Assembly (NCBI GenBank): GCA_947457885.1
Contig: CANGXU010000001.1
Location: 1-34,470, forward strand
DNA from: Betaproteobacteria bacterium
GTDB lineage: Bacteria; Pseudomonadota; Gammaproteobacteria; Burkholderiales; CAIKXV01
DNA length: 34,470 nt
Reading direction: 5' to 3'
Made by a program: the position numbers and the translations under genes. The stretch's first letter is position 1; each line of letters begins with the position of its first letter. This document shows, piece after piece, positions 15,842-23,414 of the stretch. The notes under the pieces are model-generated. The model saw only the letters and a program-made list of their open reading frames with translations. It searched no databases and had not been told where the DNA came from.

Positions 15842-16815
15842 TGGACACACGCGTGCCCCTGTTGTCCGTCGAATCGCTCGGCGTCGAATTCCGCACGCGT
15901 GGCGGCATCGTCCATGCGCTCGAGGACATCTCGTTCTCCGTCGGCAAGGGCGAGACCGTCGGGATCGTGGGTGAGTCAGGGTCTGGACAATCGGTCCTGT
16001 TCTATGCCGTGCTGGGTATCCTCGACGCGGCGGGCCGCATCACCGGCGGTCGGGCGGTGTTCGGCGGGCTCGACCTGGTGCGCGCGAGTGCGCCGGAACT
16101 GGAGGAAATCCGAGGCCGCGAGGCTGCGATGATCTTTCAGAATCCGCGGGTCGCGCTGAACCCGATCCGAAAGGTCGGGCACCAGATCGAGGACGTGCTC
16201 GCGCGTCATACCAGCACACCCTCCGCCGACCTGCGGCGCCGCGCGATCGAAGCGCTCGCTTCGGTTCGCATCCCAGACCCGGAGCGCCGCTACCATGCGT
16301 ATCCGTTCGAGTTGTCCGGCGGCCTGTGCCAGCGCATCATGATCGCGATCGCGCTCGCCTGTACGCCCTCGCTGCTTGTGGCGGACGAGCCGACCACCGG
16401 ACTGGACGTCACGACCCAGGCAGCCGTGATGGACCTGATCGGTGAACTGGCGCGCCAGCGCAACATGGCCACCGTTCTGATCACGCATGATCTCGGGCTG
16501 GCGGCGGAGCATTGCGACCGGATCGTCGTGATGCATGCGGGCCATGTCGTCGAGACCGCGCCGACAGCCGAACTTTTCGCGCACCCGCGCCACCCGTATA
16601 CGGCGCGGTTGATCGCCACCACGCCGCACGCCGGCAGCGACCTGCGTTCGCTCGCCGCGATTCCCGGTTACCTGCCGGACCTTCGCCGCAGCGACCTGCC
16701 GGCTTGCCGGTTCAGCGAGCGTTGCGAGCGCGCGGAGCCGGCGTGCGGCGAGCGTCCGCTGGCGCGGCTGGACGCCGGCGGCGTGCATTCCGTCGCCTGC
16801 AGGAGCCCGCTGTGA
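15841..16815 (+). CDS. Dpp/Opp-type ABC ATPase 1 (DppD-like) with Gln in place of Walker A Lys
   Basis: ATPase of 324 residues, DppD/OppD type. The phosphate-binding loop reads GESGSGQSV: the Lys that contacts ATP phosphates is Gln50 (CAA at 15988-15990). The bases around it use codons (TCA, GGG, TCT, GGA, CAA) uncommon in this GC-rich gene. Other motifs are intact: Q-loop MIFQNPR, signature LSGGLCQR, Walker B LLVADEPTTGLD and switch His in LITHDLG. The C-terminal oligopeptide-transporter domain keeps the Cys-rich segment CRFSERCERAEPACGERP, a possible 4Fe-4S site. Either this subunit is a degenerate ATP site paired with the canonical partner, or it is a recent inactivating change or sequence error. 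ATG at 15841 chosen; GTG at 15838 also possible. Confidence 0.92.
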   Translation: MDTRVPLLSVESLGVEFRTRGGIVHALEDISFSVGKGETVGIVGESGSGQSVLFYAVLGILDAAGRITGGRAVFGGLDLVRASAPELEEIRGREAAMIFQNPRVALNPIRKVGHQIEDVLARHTSTPSADLRRRAIEALASVRIPDPERRYHAYPFELSGGLCQRIMIAIALACTPSLLVADEPTTGLDVTTQAAVMDLIGELARQRNMATVLITHDLGLAAEHCDRIVVMHAGHVVETAPTAELFAHPRHPYTARLIATTPHAGSDLRSLAAIPGYLPDLRRSDLPACRFSERCERAEPACGERPLARLDAGGVHSVACRSPL

Positions 16816-17819
16816 TCGACGATACCCAGCCGCTGCTGCAGGTCGAGCAGGTACGCAAGCTGTTCCCGCTGAAGACGGCGGGAAGCCTGGTGCCGCTCCG
16901 CGCCGCCCGGCGCACCGCACTGCTGCATGCCGTCGACGGCGTGGACCTGTCGATCGGCCGGGGCGAGAGCGTCGGCCTGGTGGGGGAGTCGGGCTGTGGC
17001 AAGTCGACGCTGGTCCGGTTGATCACGCGCACCCTCGATCCGACAGAAGGCAGCATCCGCTTCCGTGGCGAGGATATCGGAGGCATTCCGGCGAGTCGGT
17101 TCGCCCGGGTGCCGCAGCGCAAGCTGATCCAGATGGTGTTCCAGGACCCGACCGACAGCCTCAACCCCCGCTACACGGCGCGCGACACGATCGCCGAGCC
17201 GTTGCGCCTGCTCGGAAACCTCTCCGGTACCGCCCTGTCCGACCGGATCGAGGCGATCGCCGCGCTGGTGCAGATGCCGCGTGAACTGCTCGGTCGCTTT
17301 CCGCACCAGCTGTCGGGCGGGCAGAAGGCGCGGGTCGGCATCGCGCGCGCGGTCGCCCTGGAGCCTTCACTGCTGATCCTCGACGAGCCGACGGCTGCGC
17401 TCGACGTGTCGGTGCAGGCGGTGATCCTCCACCTGCTGGCCGACCTCCGGGAGAAGCTCGGCATGAGCTATCTGTTCGTGTCGCACGACCTCAACATCGT
17501 CCGCCTGCTGTGCGATCGCGTGATGGTCATGTACCTCGGCCGGATCGTCGAGTCGGGACCGGCGCGCCAGGTGTTCGAGGCGCCGCGTCATCCGTACACG
17601 CGGGCGCTGCTGTCGGCCATACCGGGCCTCGGCGGGGAAGCGTCCCGGCGCATACGGCTGGAAGGGGATCCGACGAGCCCGGTGGATCCCGACCCGGGGC
17701 GCTGCCGCTTCCACGGCCGCTGCCCGAAGGGACAGGATGCCTGCACGCGGTCGTCGCCATCGCTGGTGCAGATGGCACCCGGCCATGCGGTGGCCTGTCA
17801 TTTCCCGGAATCTGCATGA
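16812..17819 (+). CDS. Dpp/Opp-type ABC ATPase 2 (DppF-like)
   Basis: Cytosolic ATPase of 335 residues, DppF/OppF type, forming a heterodimer with the preceding ATPase. Motifs are canonical: Walker A GESGCGKST, Q-loop MVFQDPTDSLNPR, signature LSGGQKAR, Walker B LLILDEPTAALD, and switch His in FVSHDLNIV. A C-terminal oligopeptide-transporter domain holds CRFHGRCPKGQDAC and a final Cys in VACHFPES. The GTG at 16812 overlaps the previous stop by GTGA. Because its partner lacks the Walker A Lys, this subunit may supply most of the ATP hydrolysis. Confidence 0.93.
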   Translation: MIDDTQPLLQVEQVRKLFPLKTAGSLVPLRAARRTALLHAVDGVDLSIGRGESVGLVGESGCGKSTLVRLITRTLDPTEGSIRFRGEDIGGIPASRFARVPQRKLIQMVFQDPTDSLNPRYTARDTIAEPLRLLGNLSGTALSDRIEAIAALVQMPRELLGRFPHQLSGGQKARVGIARAVALEPSLLILDEPTAALDVSVQAVILHLLADLREKLGMSYLFVSHDLNIVRLLCDRVMVMYLGRIVESGPARQVFEAPRHPYTRALLSAIPGLGGEASRRIRLEGDPTSPVDPDPGRCRFHGRCPKGQDACTRSSPSLVQMAPGHAVACHFPESA

Positions 17820-17832
17820 CGAGGTCGGACAG

Positions 17833-18591
17833 ATGAGTTCTCCTGCCGGACAGCATCTGTCCGAGGCTGCGTACGAGCAGATCAGGCGCGATGTGTTCGA
17901 CTTCCGGCGCCTGCCGGGCGATCGGTTTACCGAGAATGAAGTCGCGCGCGAACTCGGAATGTCGCGTACCCCGGTGCGCGAGGCGCTTAACCGACTGGCC
18001 CAGGAGGGACATCTGTCGGTGGTGGCGCGCAGCGGCTGGATGGTACGACCGCTCGACTTCGCGCTGTTCGACCAGCTCTACGACACGCGTATCGTGCTCG
18101 AACTCGCGGCCGTGCGCCGGCTGTGCGAACAGGAGAACGCCGAGGCGCTCGGACCGCTGCGCGATGCATGGCTGGTGCCCGCAGCGTCGCGCCTGTCCGA
18201 CGAGCGAGCGGTGGCAGCCCTGGACGAACAGTTCCACGAACGGCTGGTGGTGGCGACTGGAAATCTCGTGATGGCGCAGATGCACCGCGAGGTCACGGAA
18301 CGTATCCGACTCATCCGCCGGCTCGATTTCACCGACGCGGGTCGCGTGGCCGCGACCTACGATGAACATGCCCAGCTGCTGCGCAGCATCCTGCGGCGCA
18401 AGAGCGATCACGCCTGCCTGCTGCTGAAGTCCCATATCGAGACGAGCAAGCACGCAGTGCGCAAGATCACGCTGCACCGCCTGTTCATGGCCCGCAATGC
18501 AGGCGAGCCCGTGGTCCCCGAATGCGCTGGCCAGGGCGTTCACGGTGCACCGCGAGGCTCGAGTCCGCGTATGGCATGTCAGACCGTATAA
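17833..18591 (+). CDS. GntR family transcriptional regulator, FCD domain
   Basis: DNA-binding regulator of 252 residues. The N-terminal winged helix (about 8-75) contains FTENEVARELGMSRTPVREALNRLAQEGHL, the GntR signature. The C-terminal FCD domain is all-helical, with likely metal or ligand residues in DEQFHERLVVATGN (Asp, His) and later His in YDEHAQLLRSIL and KSHIETSKHA. It begins 13 bases after ATPase 2 and is probably the last gene of the same transcript. Its probable operators are the tandem TGGTATACCA-type sites upstream of the binding-protein gene, giving feedback control by the imported compound. The C-terminal 25 residues, after LFMARNAG, extend beyond the usual domain end. Confidence 0.92.
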   Translation: MSSPAGQHLSEAAYEQIRRDVFDFRRLPGDRFTENEVARELGMSRTPVREALNRLAQEGHLSVVARSGWMVRPLDFALFDQLYDTRIVLELAAVRRLCEQENAEALGPLRDAWLVPAASRLSDERAVAALDEQFHERLVVATGNLVMAQMHREVTERIRLIRRLDFTDAGRVAATYDEHAQLLRSILRRKSDHACLLLKSHIETSKHAVRKITLHRLFMARNAGEPVVPECAGQGVHGAPRGSSPRMACQTV

Positions 18592-18592
18592 T
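18587..18592 (+). promoter_or_regulatory. TATAAT -10 box, possible leaderless promoter for the SDR gene
   Basis: A perfect TATAAT overlaps the GntR stop codon and ends 6 bases before the SDR ATG at 18599. Transcription from it would start at or next to that ATG. No ribosome site precedes the ATG. No good -35 hexamer is seen at the right distance, so confidence is low. Confidence 0.35.
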
Positions 18593-18598
18593 GGCGGC

Positions 18599-19348
18599 AT
18601 GGCGAAGAAAATCATCAAACCGGCGTCGGCGGATGCATCCGGCCAGGGGCCGCGCATCGCGCTGGTCACCGGTGCGAATCGCGGACTCGGTTTCGAGATC
18701 GCGCGCCAGCTCGCGCGGCGCGGGCTGAAGGTGCTGCTGGCGTCGCGTACCCTGACCAAGGGTCGCGCGGCGGCGAAGCTGCTCGCGGTGGAAGGCCTGG
18801 AGGTAGAGCCGGTCCGGCTCGACGTCACCGATCCCGACCAGATCAAGACACTGGCGCGCGATCTGCGCGCGCGGCCAGGTGGACTGGATGTGCTCGTCAA
18901 CAATGCCGGAGTACTGCTCGACCCGCGGGATGGCCGCTTCCTCGATTCGCGCCAGGCGACCTATGAGCGCACGCTCGCGACGAACGTACTCGGCCCGCTG
19001 ATGCTTTGCCAGGCGATGCTCCCGCTGATGATCGAGCGGGGCTATGGCCGTATCGTGAACCTGTCCAGCGGTCTGGGGCAACTCGACGAGATGGGCAGTG
19101 GAACGCCTGCCTACCGGATATCCAAGACCGCGCTCAATGCTCTCACGCGTATCGTTGCGTCGGATACGCGCGGCACCGGCGTATTGGTAAATTCGGTCTG
19201 TCCCGGCTGGGTACGCACCGAGATGGGTGGTACGGAGGCGCCGCGTACGGTCGCCCAGGGCGCGGATACCGCGGTCTGGCTGGCAACGCTGCCCGGCGAC
19301 GGACCGAGCGGTGGTTTCTTCCGTGATCGCAAGCAGATCCCCTGGTAG
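18599..19348 (+). CDS. Short-chain dehydrogenase/reductase (SDR)
   Basis: Cytosolic NAD(P)-dependent oxidoreductase of 249 residues with a Rossmann fold. Motifs are TGANRGLG (cofactor loop, near residue 27), DVTD (near 73), NNAG (near 100), the catalytic Ser in VNLSSG, and YRISK with catalytic Tyr and Lys. An Arg after the second beta strand (ASRT) suggests NADPH preference. The order resembles carbonyl-reductase-like SDRs. The ATG at 18599 is chosen because the first residues (MAKKIIKP) precede the fold directly; longer frames run into the GntR gene. The substrate is not predictable and no pathway link to its neighbours is seen. Confidence 0.9.
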   Translation: MAKKIIKPASADASGQGPRIALVTGANRGLGFEIARQLARRGLKVLLASRTLTKGRAAAKLLAVEGLEVEPVRLDVTDPDQIKTLARDLRARPGGLDVLVNNAGVLLDPRDGRFLDSRQATYERTLATNVLGPLMLCQAMLPLMIERGYGRIVNLSSGLGQLDEMGSGTPAYRISKTALNALTRIVASDTRGTGVLVNSVCPGWVRTEMGGTEAPRTVAQGADTAVWLATLPGDGPSGGFFRDRKQIPW

Positions 19349-19369
19349 GTCAGAGCGAGCCGCCGCGCG

Positions 19370-19981
19370 ATGGATGCCTCGATCCTGGTGGTGCTGGCCT
19401 GCGTTGCGATGTGGGTTGGCGTGCTCGGCTGGGCGATCCTGCGCTGGAGACGTTCGCGTGATGAGCGGGAACGTGAGCGGTCGCTGCGTTTCGAGCAGCT
19501 GATCGTCCCCACTTCCAAGGGCGGCGGCCTGCTGTCGCCGCACACTGGTACCGCGGGCTCGCCGATGCCCGAGGCCTCGACCCTGCGGGTGCCGCCTTTC
19601 CGGATACGCGATCGCCTGCTCGACAAGCCGGCTACGCTGGCGCTGTACGCGATCCGGGCCGCGATGCCCGACCATGAAGTCTTCGTTCGGGTGAGCCTGT
19701 CCGAACTGCTCGATGCGCCGCAGGCCGTTCAGGGCTACGACCGTGCGCAGCGCCTGAAGAAGCTCGCGCCGCTGACCGTGGATTTCGCCGTGGCGAACAA
19801 GGCGATGCAACTGGTCGCGGTGATCGACCTCGAGGATACCTATGCGACGGTCGAGCAGCGCGCGCTGCTGCGGACGAAGACGGAGTGTCTGCGCGAGTTG
19901 CCGATACGCCACCTCACGTTCTCGCGCGCCCGTCTGCCGAAGTACCAGGACATCCGGCAGCTCCTGCAGGCTCCGGGCTGA
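19370..19981 (+). CDS. DUF2726 domain protein with N-terminal membrane anchor
   Basis: A 203-residue protein. Residues 5-25 (ILVVLACVAMWVGVLGWAIL) form one membrane helix, followed by a basic, charged linker (RWRRSRDERERERS). The C-terminal part (about 75-200) fits DUF2726: LLDKPATLALYAIRAAMPDHEVFVRVSLSELLD, then DFAVANKAMQLVAVIDLEDT and ATVEQRALLRTKTECLRELPIRHLTFS. DUF2726 resembles the restriction-endonuclease-like fold, in which Asp and Glu of the two central strands bind metal. Here DFAV and VIDLED could play that role. No biochemical function is established for it. Confidence 0.75.
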   Translation: MDASILVVLACVAMWVGVLGWAILRWRRSRDERERERSLRFEQLIVPTSKGGGLLSPHTGTAGSPMPEASTLRVPPFRIRDRLLDKPATLALYAIRAAMPDHEVFVRVSLSELLDAPQAVQGYDRAQRLKKLAPLTVDFAVANKAMQLVAVIDLEDTYATVEQRALLRTKTECLRELPIRHLTFSRARLPKYQDIRQLLQAPG

Positions 19982-19985
19982 GACA

Positions 19986-20552
19986 GTGGTGGCTGGCACA
20001 GGCAGCTTTCCCCCGCCATCCGTGAAACCGCGGGCGCTGTCCGGTCTCCGTTCTGCCTTCGGTGGTGCCGGTCGCGTCGAGTGGATCGGCGTACGCCCGG
20101 GGCGCCGCGCTGCGCTGGCAGGCGTCGCCTCGGTTCGCGCGGCCGCGGGCGGTACGCTCGAAGGCGACCACGCGCGCGACGGCCCGCGCGCGATCACGCT
20201 GATCCAGCATGAGCATCTCGCGGTGATCGCTTCCCTAACCGGCCGTGTGCGGGTCGATCCGGCGATCCTCCGCCGCAACGTCTCCGTGTCCGGCATCAAC
20301 CTGCTCGCGCTGCGCGACGCGCGTTTCCGGCTGGGCGGATTGCTGCTGGAAGGGACCGGTCCCTGCGCACCGTGTTCCCGCATGGAGGAGGACGGCGTCC
20401 TCGGCGACGGCGGCTTCAACGCGATGCGCGGACATGGCGGGATCACCGCTCGCGTGGTCGAGGGCGGCACGGTCTCGGTCGGCGACCCGGTCATCTTCAT
20501 CGAACTCGTCGCTGTGGTCGCCGCGCGCGGGCAGCGATCGCTCGAGCTGTGA
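19986..20552 (+). CDS. MOSC domain protein
   Basis: Protein of about 188 residues with a MOSC (molybdenum cofactor sulfurase C-terminal) domain. Visible pattern: GRVEWIGVRPGRRA, then LEGDHARDGPRAITLIQHEHLAVIA, RRNVSVSGINLLAL, and the conserved Cys in GTGPCAPCSRMEE, followed by GHGGITARVVEGGTVSVGD. MOSC proteins bind or transfer sulfur on metal-sulfur cofactors. The GTG at 19986 follows the DUF2726 gene closely; the GTG at 20022 is another possible start. It ends in a GTGA overlap with the Nudix gene. A role for the nearby molybdenum hydroxylase is possible, but distance and different context argue against it. Confidence 0.85.
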   Translation: MVAGTGSFPPPSVKPRALSGLRSAFGGAGRVEWIGVRPGRRAALAGVASVRAAAGGTLEGDHARDGPRAITLIQHEHLAVIASLTGRVRVDPAILRRNVSVSGINLLALRDARFRLGGLLLEGTGPCAPCSRMEEDGVLGDGGFNAMRGHGGITARVVEGGTVSVGDPVIFIELVAVVAARGQRSLEL

Positions 20553-21226
20553 CCGTGCACGCTGCCGTCCCGCTCGACCGCGATTGGCTGGCCTGGCGCC
20601 TCGCCGGCGCGGCGTCGCGCGAAGCGCTGGTACCTGGGGACGTGCGCGTTCCCGCGCCCGGCGCGGGGCAGTCGTCGCAACCCGCCGGACCGGGGCATGC
20701 ACCCGGTAACGAGGTGGCCTTCGAGAAGGCGCGTATCCCGGCCGCCGTGCTGGTGCCACTGATACCGCGTCCCGAAGGCATCGCCGTGCTGCTCACCCAG
20801 CGCGCCGGACACCTGTCGCGCCATGCGGGGCAGGTGGCGTTTCCGGGCGGGCGCTGCGATCCGGGCGACGACTCGATCGTGCATACCGCGCTGCGCGAGG
20901 CACAGGAGGAGGTCGGCCTCGATCCTGGCAGCGTGGACGTGCTGGGAGTGCTGCCGCAGTACCGTACGCGGACCGGGTTCCTGATCACCCCGGTGGTCGG
21001 CTGGATCGAGCCGCCATTCAGCCTGTTGCCCGATCCCGGCGAGGTGGCCGACGTGTTCGAGATGCCGCTCGCGTTCGTGCTCGATCCAGCCAACCACGAA
21101 CGGCACCATCGCGATGCCGACGACGGACGACGTTATTTCTACGTGCTGCCGTTTCAGGATCGCTACATCTGGGGGGCCACGGCTGCGATGCTGGTCAACT
21201 TCCATCACGTGCTGACGTCCGGCTGA
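20549..21226 (+). CDS. Nudix hydrolase, NudL/CoA pyrophosphatase-like
   Basis: Hydrolase of 225 residues, likely splitting coenzyme A or a similar nucleotide into its two phosphate-bearing halves. The UPF0035/NudL signature is clear: LLTQRAGHLSRHAGQVAFPGG, followed by the Nudix box GRCDPGDDSIVHTALREAQEEVGL. The REAQEEVG core supplies the metal-binding Glu residues. The first Glu of the consensus box is Asp here, which is accepted in this family. The GTG at 20549 overlaps the MOSC stop. The N-terminal 60 residues are less conserved. Confidence 0.9.
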   Translation: MTVHAAVPLDRDWLAWRLAGAASREALVPGDVRVPAPGAGQSSQPAGPGHAPGNEVAFEKARIPAAVLVPLIPRPEGIAVLLTQRAGHLSRHAGQVAFPGGRCDPGDDSIVHTALREAQEEVGLDPGSVDVLGVLPQYRTRTGFLITPVVGWIEPPFSLLPDPGEVADVFEMPLAFVLDPANHERHHRDADDGRRYFYVLPFQDRYIWGATAAMLVNFHHVLTSG

Positions 21227-21246
21227 GCGTCAGTGGCATCAACCCG

Positions 21247-21675
21247 ATGACCGCAGAAATCCTTTTCCTGATCGCCTGTGCAGGCCTGGGCGCTTTCTGG
21301 TTCGATTCGATGCGTGCCCGCGAGGCCGCCCTCGACAGCGCGCACCGCTCGACCGAGGCTGCCGGCTGCCAGCTGCTCGACGCGACGGTTTCCCTGGCGT
21401 CACTGCGGCCGATACGCGAGCGGGGTGGGATGCTGCGGCTGCGCCGGATCTACCGCTTCGAGTTCAGTGATGACGGGATGCGCAGGCTCAAGGGCCGAGT
21501 GACCCTGTCGGGAAACCGACCAGAACGGGTCGAGCTGGAACCGCACCGCGAACAGCCACCGACCTGGACGGTGGTCCGCGGCGGACGTGATCTCGACGAC
21601 GAATCGTACTGCGGCTCGCCCGCGGCGAACGGTCAGCCGAACAGCTTGCCGCCGAGGAGCGATTCGAGCCCCTGA
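21247..21675 (+). CDS. DUF3301 family protein, 3' end overlaps yidB on the opposite strand
   Basis: A 142-residue membrane-anchored protein. Residues 4-20 (EILFLIACAGLGAFWFD) form a single helix. It is followed by REAALDSAHRSTEAAGCQLLDATVSLASLRPIRERGG and RLRRIYRFEFSDDGMRRLKGRVTLSGNRPERVELEP, which is the DUF3301 pattern. Function is unknown. Homologues usually end near the WTVV segment (residue 117); the last 25 residues are low in structure, and the final 43 bases are shared with the 3' end of the convergent yidB gene. Confidence 0.82.
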   Translation: MTAEILFLIACAGLGAFWFDSMRAREAALDSAHRSTEAAGCQLLDATVSLASLRPIRERGGMLRLRRIYRFEFSDDGMRRLKGRVTLSGNRPERVELEPHREQPPTWTVVRGGRDLDDESYCGSPAANGQPNSLPPRSDSSP

Positions 21676-22055
21676 GGCACCAGCGACTGCAGGTCGCCGA
21701 CCGTGCCATCCGGCGTGAGCTTGTCGACCACATCGGGCAACAGCGAAGCGACCGACTGCGAAGCCTGTTCCGGCGATATCCCGATCTGCGCGGCGAGCGC
21801 GGACATCCAGTCGCCGCCGAGCGCCTGCTGCAACTGCTCGGGATCGACCGGCAGGTTCGACCCGGTTCCAATCCAGGAAGCAGCCTGCTCGCCCAGGCCG
21901 CCCTGCTGGAGCCGATCGATGAGGCCCTGCAGGCCTCCCGGCTGCTGCATCAGGCCGAGCACCATCTGCAGCAGCGGGTTCTGCTGTCCGCCGCCGCCCA
22001 GTTGCTGGAGGAGTTGGCCGCCGATACCGCCGGCGAGTTGGTCGAGCAGTCCCAT
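21633..22055 (-). CDS. yidB: YidB family protein (DUF937)
   Basis: A 140-residue cytosolic protein rich in Gln, Gly and Leu. The start MGLLDQLAGGIGGQLLQQLGGG and the C-terminal LPDVVDKLTPDGTVGDLQSLVPQGLESLLGGKLFG are typical of YidB. The latter half carries the pattern seen in DUF937: ALGGDWMSALAAQIGISPEQASQSVASLLP. AAGGAG lies 9 bases before the ATG at 22055. Role is poorly known. It ends inside the tail of the convergent DUF3301 gene. Confidence 0.9.
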   Translation of the reverse strand: MGLLDQLAGGIGGQLLQQLGGGGQQNPLLQMVLGLMQQPGGLQGLIDRLQQGGLGEQAASWIGTGSNLPVDPEQLQQALGGDWMSALAAQIGISPEQASQSVASLLPDVVDKLTPDGTVGDLQSLVPQGLESLLGGKLFG

Positions 22056-22106
22056 GCATGTCTCCTTCAGGATAGGGATTCAGCGTCTCATGAATGCCGC
22101 GGCAGT

Positions 22107-23414
22107 TCAACCGTCCTGGTCATGCGCATGCCGGCGCCAGATCAGCGCCATCGATGCCGTCACCACCAGGCCGAAAACCATCACGATGCCGTGCACGCCG
22201 ATTCCCGCGTGGATCATCAGTGCATAGGCGCCCAGCATCAGCAGGATGCTCAGGTTCTCGCTGAAGTTCTGCACCGCAATCGAACGGCCGGCACCCATCA
22301 GGCGCTGGCCTCGATACTGCAGCAGTGCATTCATCGGCACGACGAAGTAGCCGCCCAGCGCACCGATAAGCACCAGCAGCGGAATCGCGGCCAGCGGGGA
22401 GGTGACGAAGGTCATCGCCAGTACGGCCAGTCCCATCGCGATGCCCACCGGCAGCACGCGCACCGATTGCTCCAGCCGGACCGCGCGTGCCGCGATGGCG
22501 GCACCCAGTGCAATGCCCACGGCGACCACGGCGGTGAGGCGCGTGGCGGCCTCGAGCGAGTAACCCAGCGCAAGGGCGGCCCATGCAAGGATGATCAGGC
22601 GCAGCGTTGCGCCGGCGCCCCAGAACAGCGTCGTGACCGCCAGCGATACCCGACCGAGCGGGTCGCACCACAGCAGTCGGGAGCAGTGGGCGAACTCGCG
22701 CACGAGCGCGACCGGCCCGGGGCCGCACGTCCGGCGTGTCGGCTTCACTGAGGGTACGCACAGGTTCGCGACCGCCGCGGCCCCGTAGATCGCCAGCAGG
22801 AAGAGCAATGCGATCTTCGGTGCGCTTTCGAGGTGCAACTGCAGCAGCGGCAGGTGCGACAGGCCGGCCCACGCGGCGAGCGCGCGGTCGCCGATCAGCG
22901 CGCCGCCGAGGATCGCGCCGAGGACGATGGCTGCCACCGTCAGGCCTTCCATCCAGCCATTGGCCATCACCAGCCGCTCCGCTGGCAGCAGTTCCGTGAG
23001 GATGCCGTACTTGGCCGGCGAGTACATCGCTGCGCCGAGGCCCACCAGCGCATAGGCGGCGAGTGGATGCCCGCCCCAGAGCATCGCCGCGCAGCCCGCC
23101 ATCTTCAGGGCGTTGCTGAGGGACATGACGCGGCTCTTGGGCATGCAGTCGGCGAGGGCTCCGACGAAGGGTGCCAGGAGGATGTACGAGAAGACGAAGC
23201 ACTGCTGCAGCACCGGGACCTGCCAGGCCGGCGCGGCCTGCAGGGACAGCAGTGCGATCGCCACGAACAGGAGCGCGTTGTCGGCCAGCGCGGACAGGAA
23301 CTGGGCGAGCATCAGGGTGCGGAAGCCGCGTTCCGGCCGGGCGGGGCGGGCGTCCTTGGTCAACGCGAGGGAACTGTGGTTGAATGGAACATCGTCTTTT
23401 GTTCCCGCTGCCAT
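22107..23414 (-). CDS. lplT: Lysophospholipid transporter LplT-like (MFS)
   Basis: Inner-membrane transporter of 435 residues with about 12 helices. It starts with GFRTLMLAQFLSALADNALLFVAIALL and contains MYSPAKYGILTELLPAERLVMANGWMEGLT, the LplT family signature, and GGYFVVPMNALLQYRGQ. LplT flips lysophospholipids inward for reacylation. Unlike some genomes no acyltransferase (aas) follows. The ATG at 23414 (GGAGG 12 bases upstream) gives 17 residues before the TTG alternative at 23363. That ATG shares two bases with the ATG of the divergent LysR gene, so one of the two starts may be misplaced. lplT, alr and radA lie close together here, as in many betaproteobacteria. Confidence 0.9.
   Translation of the reverse strand: MAAGTKDDVPFNHSSLALTKDARPARPERGFRTLMLAQFLSALADNALLFVAIALLSLQAAPAWQVPVLQQCFVFSYILLAPFVGALADCMPKSRVMSLSNALKMAGCAAMLWGGHPLAAYALVGLGAAMYSPAKYGILTELLPAERLVMANGWMEGLTVAAIVLGAILGGALIGDRALAAWAGLSHLPLLQLHLESAPKIALLFLLAIYGAAAVANLCVPSVKPTRRTCGPGPVALVREFAHCSRLLWCDPLGRVSLAVTTLFWGAGATLRLIILAWAALALGYSLEAATRLTAVVAVGIALGAAIAARAVRLEQSVRVLPVGIAMGLAVLAMTFVTSPLAAIPLLVLIGALGGYFVVPMNALLQYRGQRLMGAGRSIAVQNFSENLSILLMLGAYALMIHAGIGVHGIVMVFGLVVTASMALIWRRHAHDQDG

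Noticed and set aside
18485-21208. Minus-strand frame of 907 codons spanning four plus-strand genes
   Set aside because: It crosses unrelated genes and shows no motif. Long antisense frames are common at this G+C.
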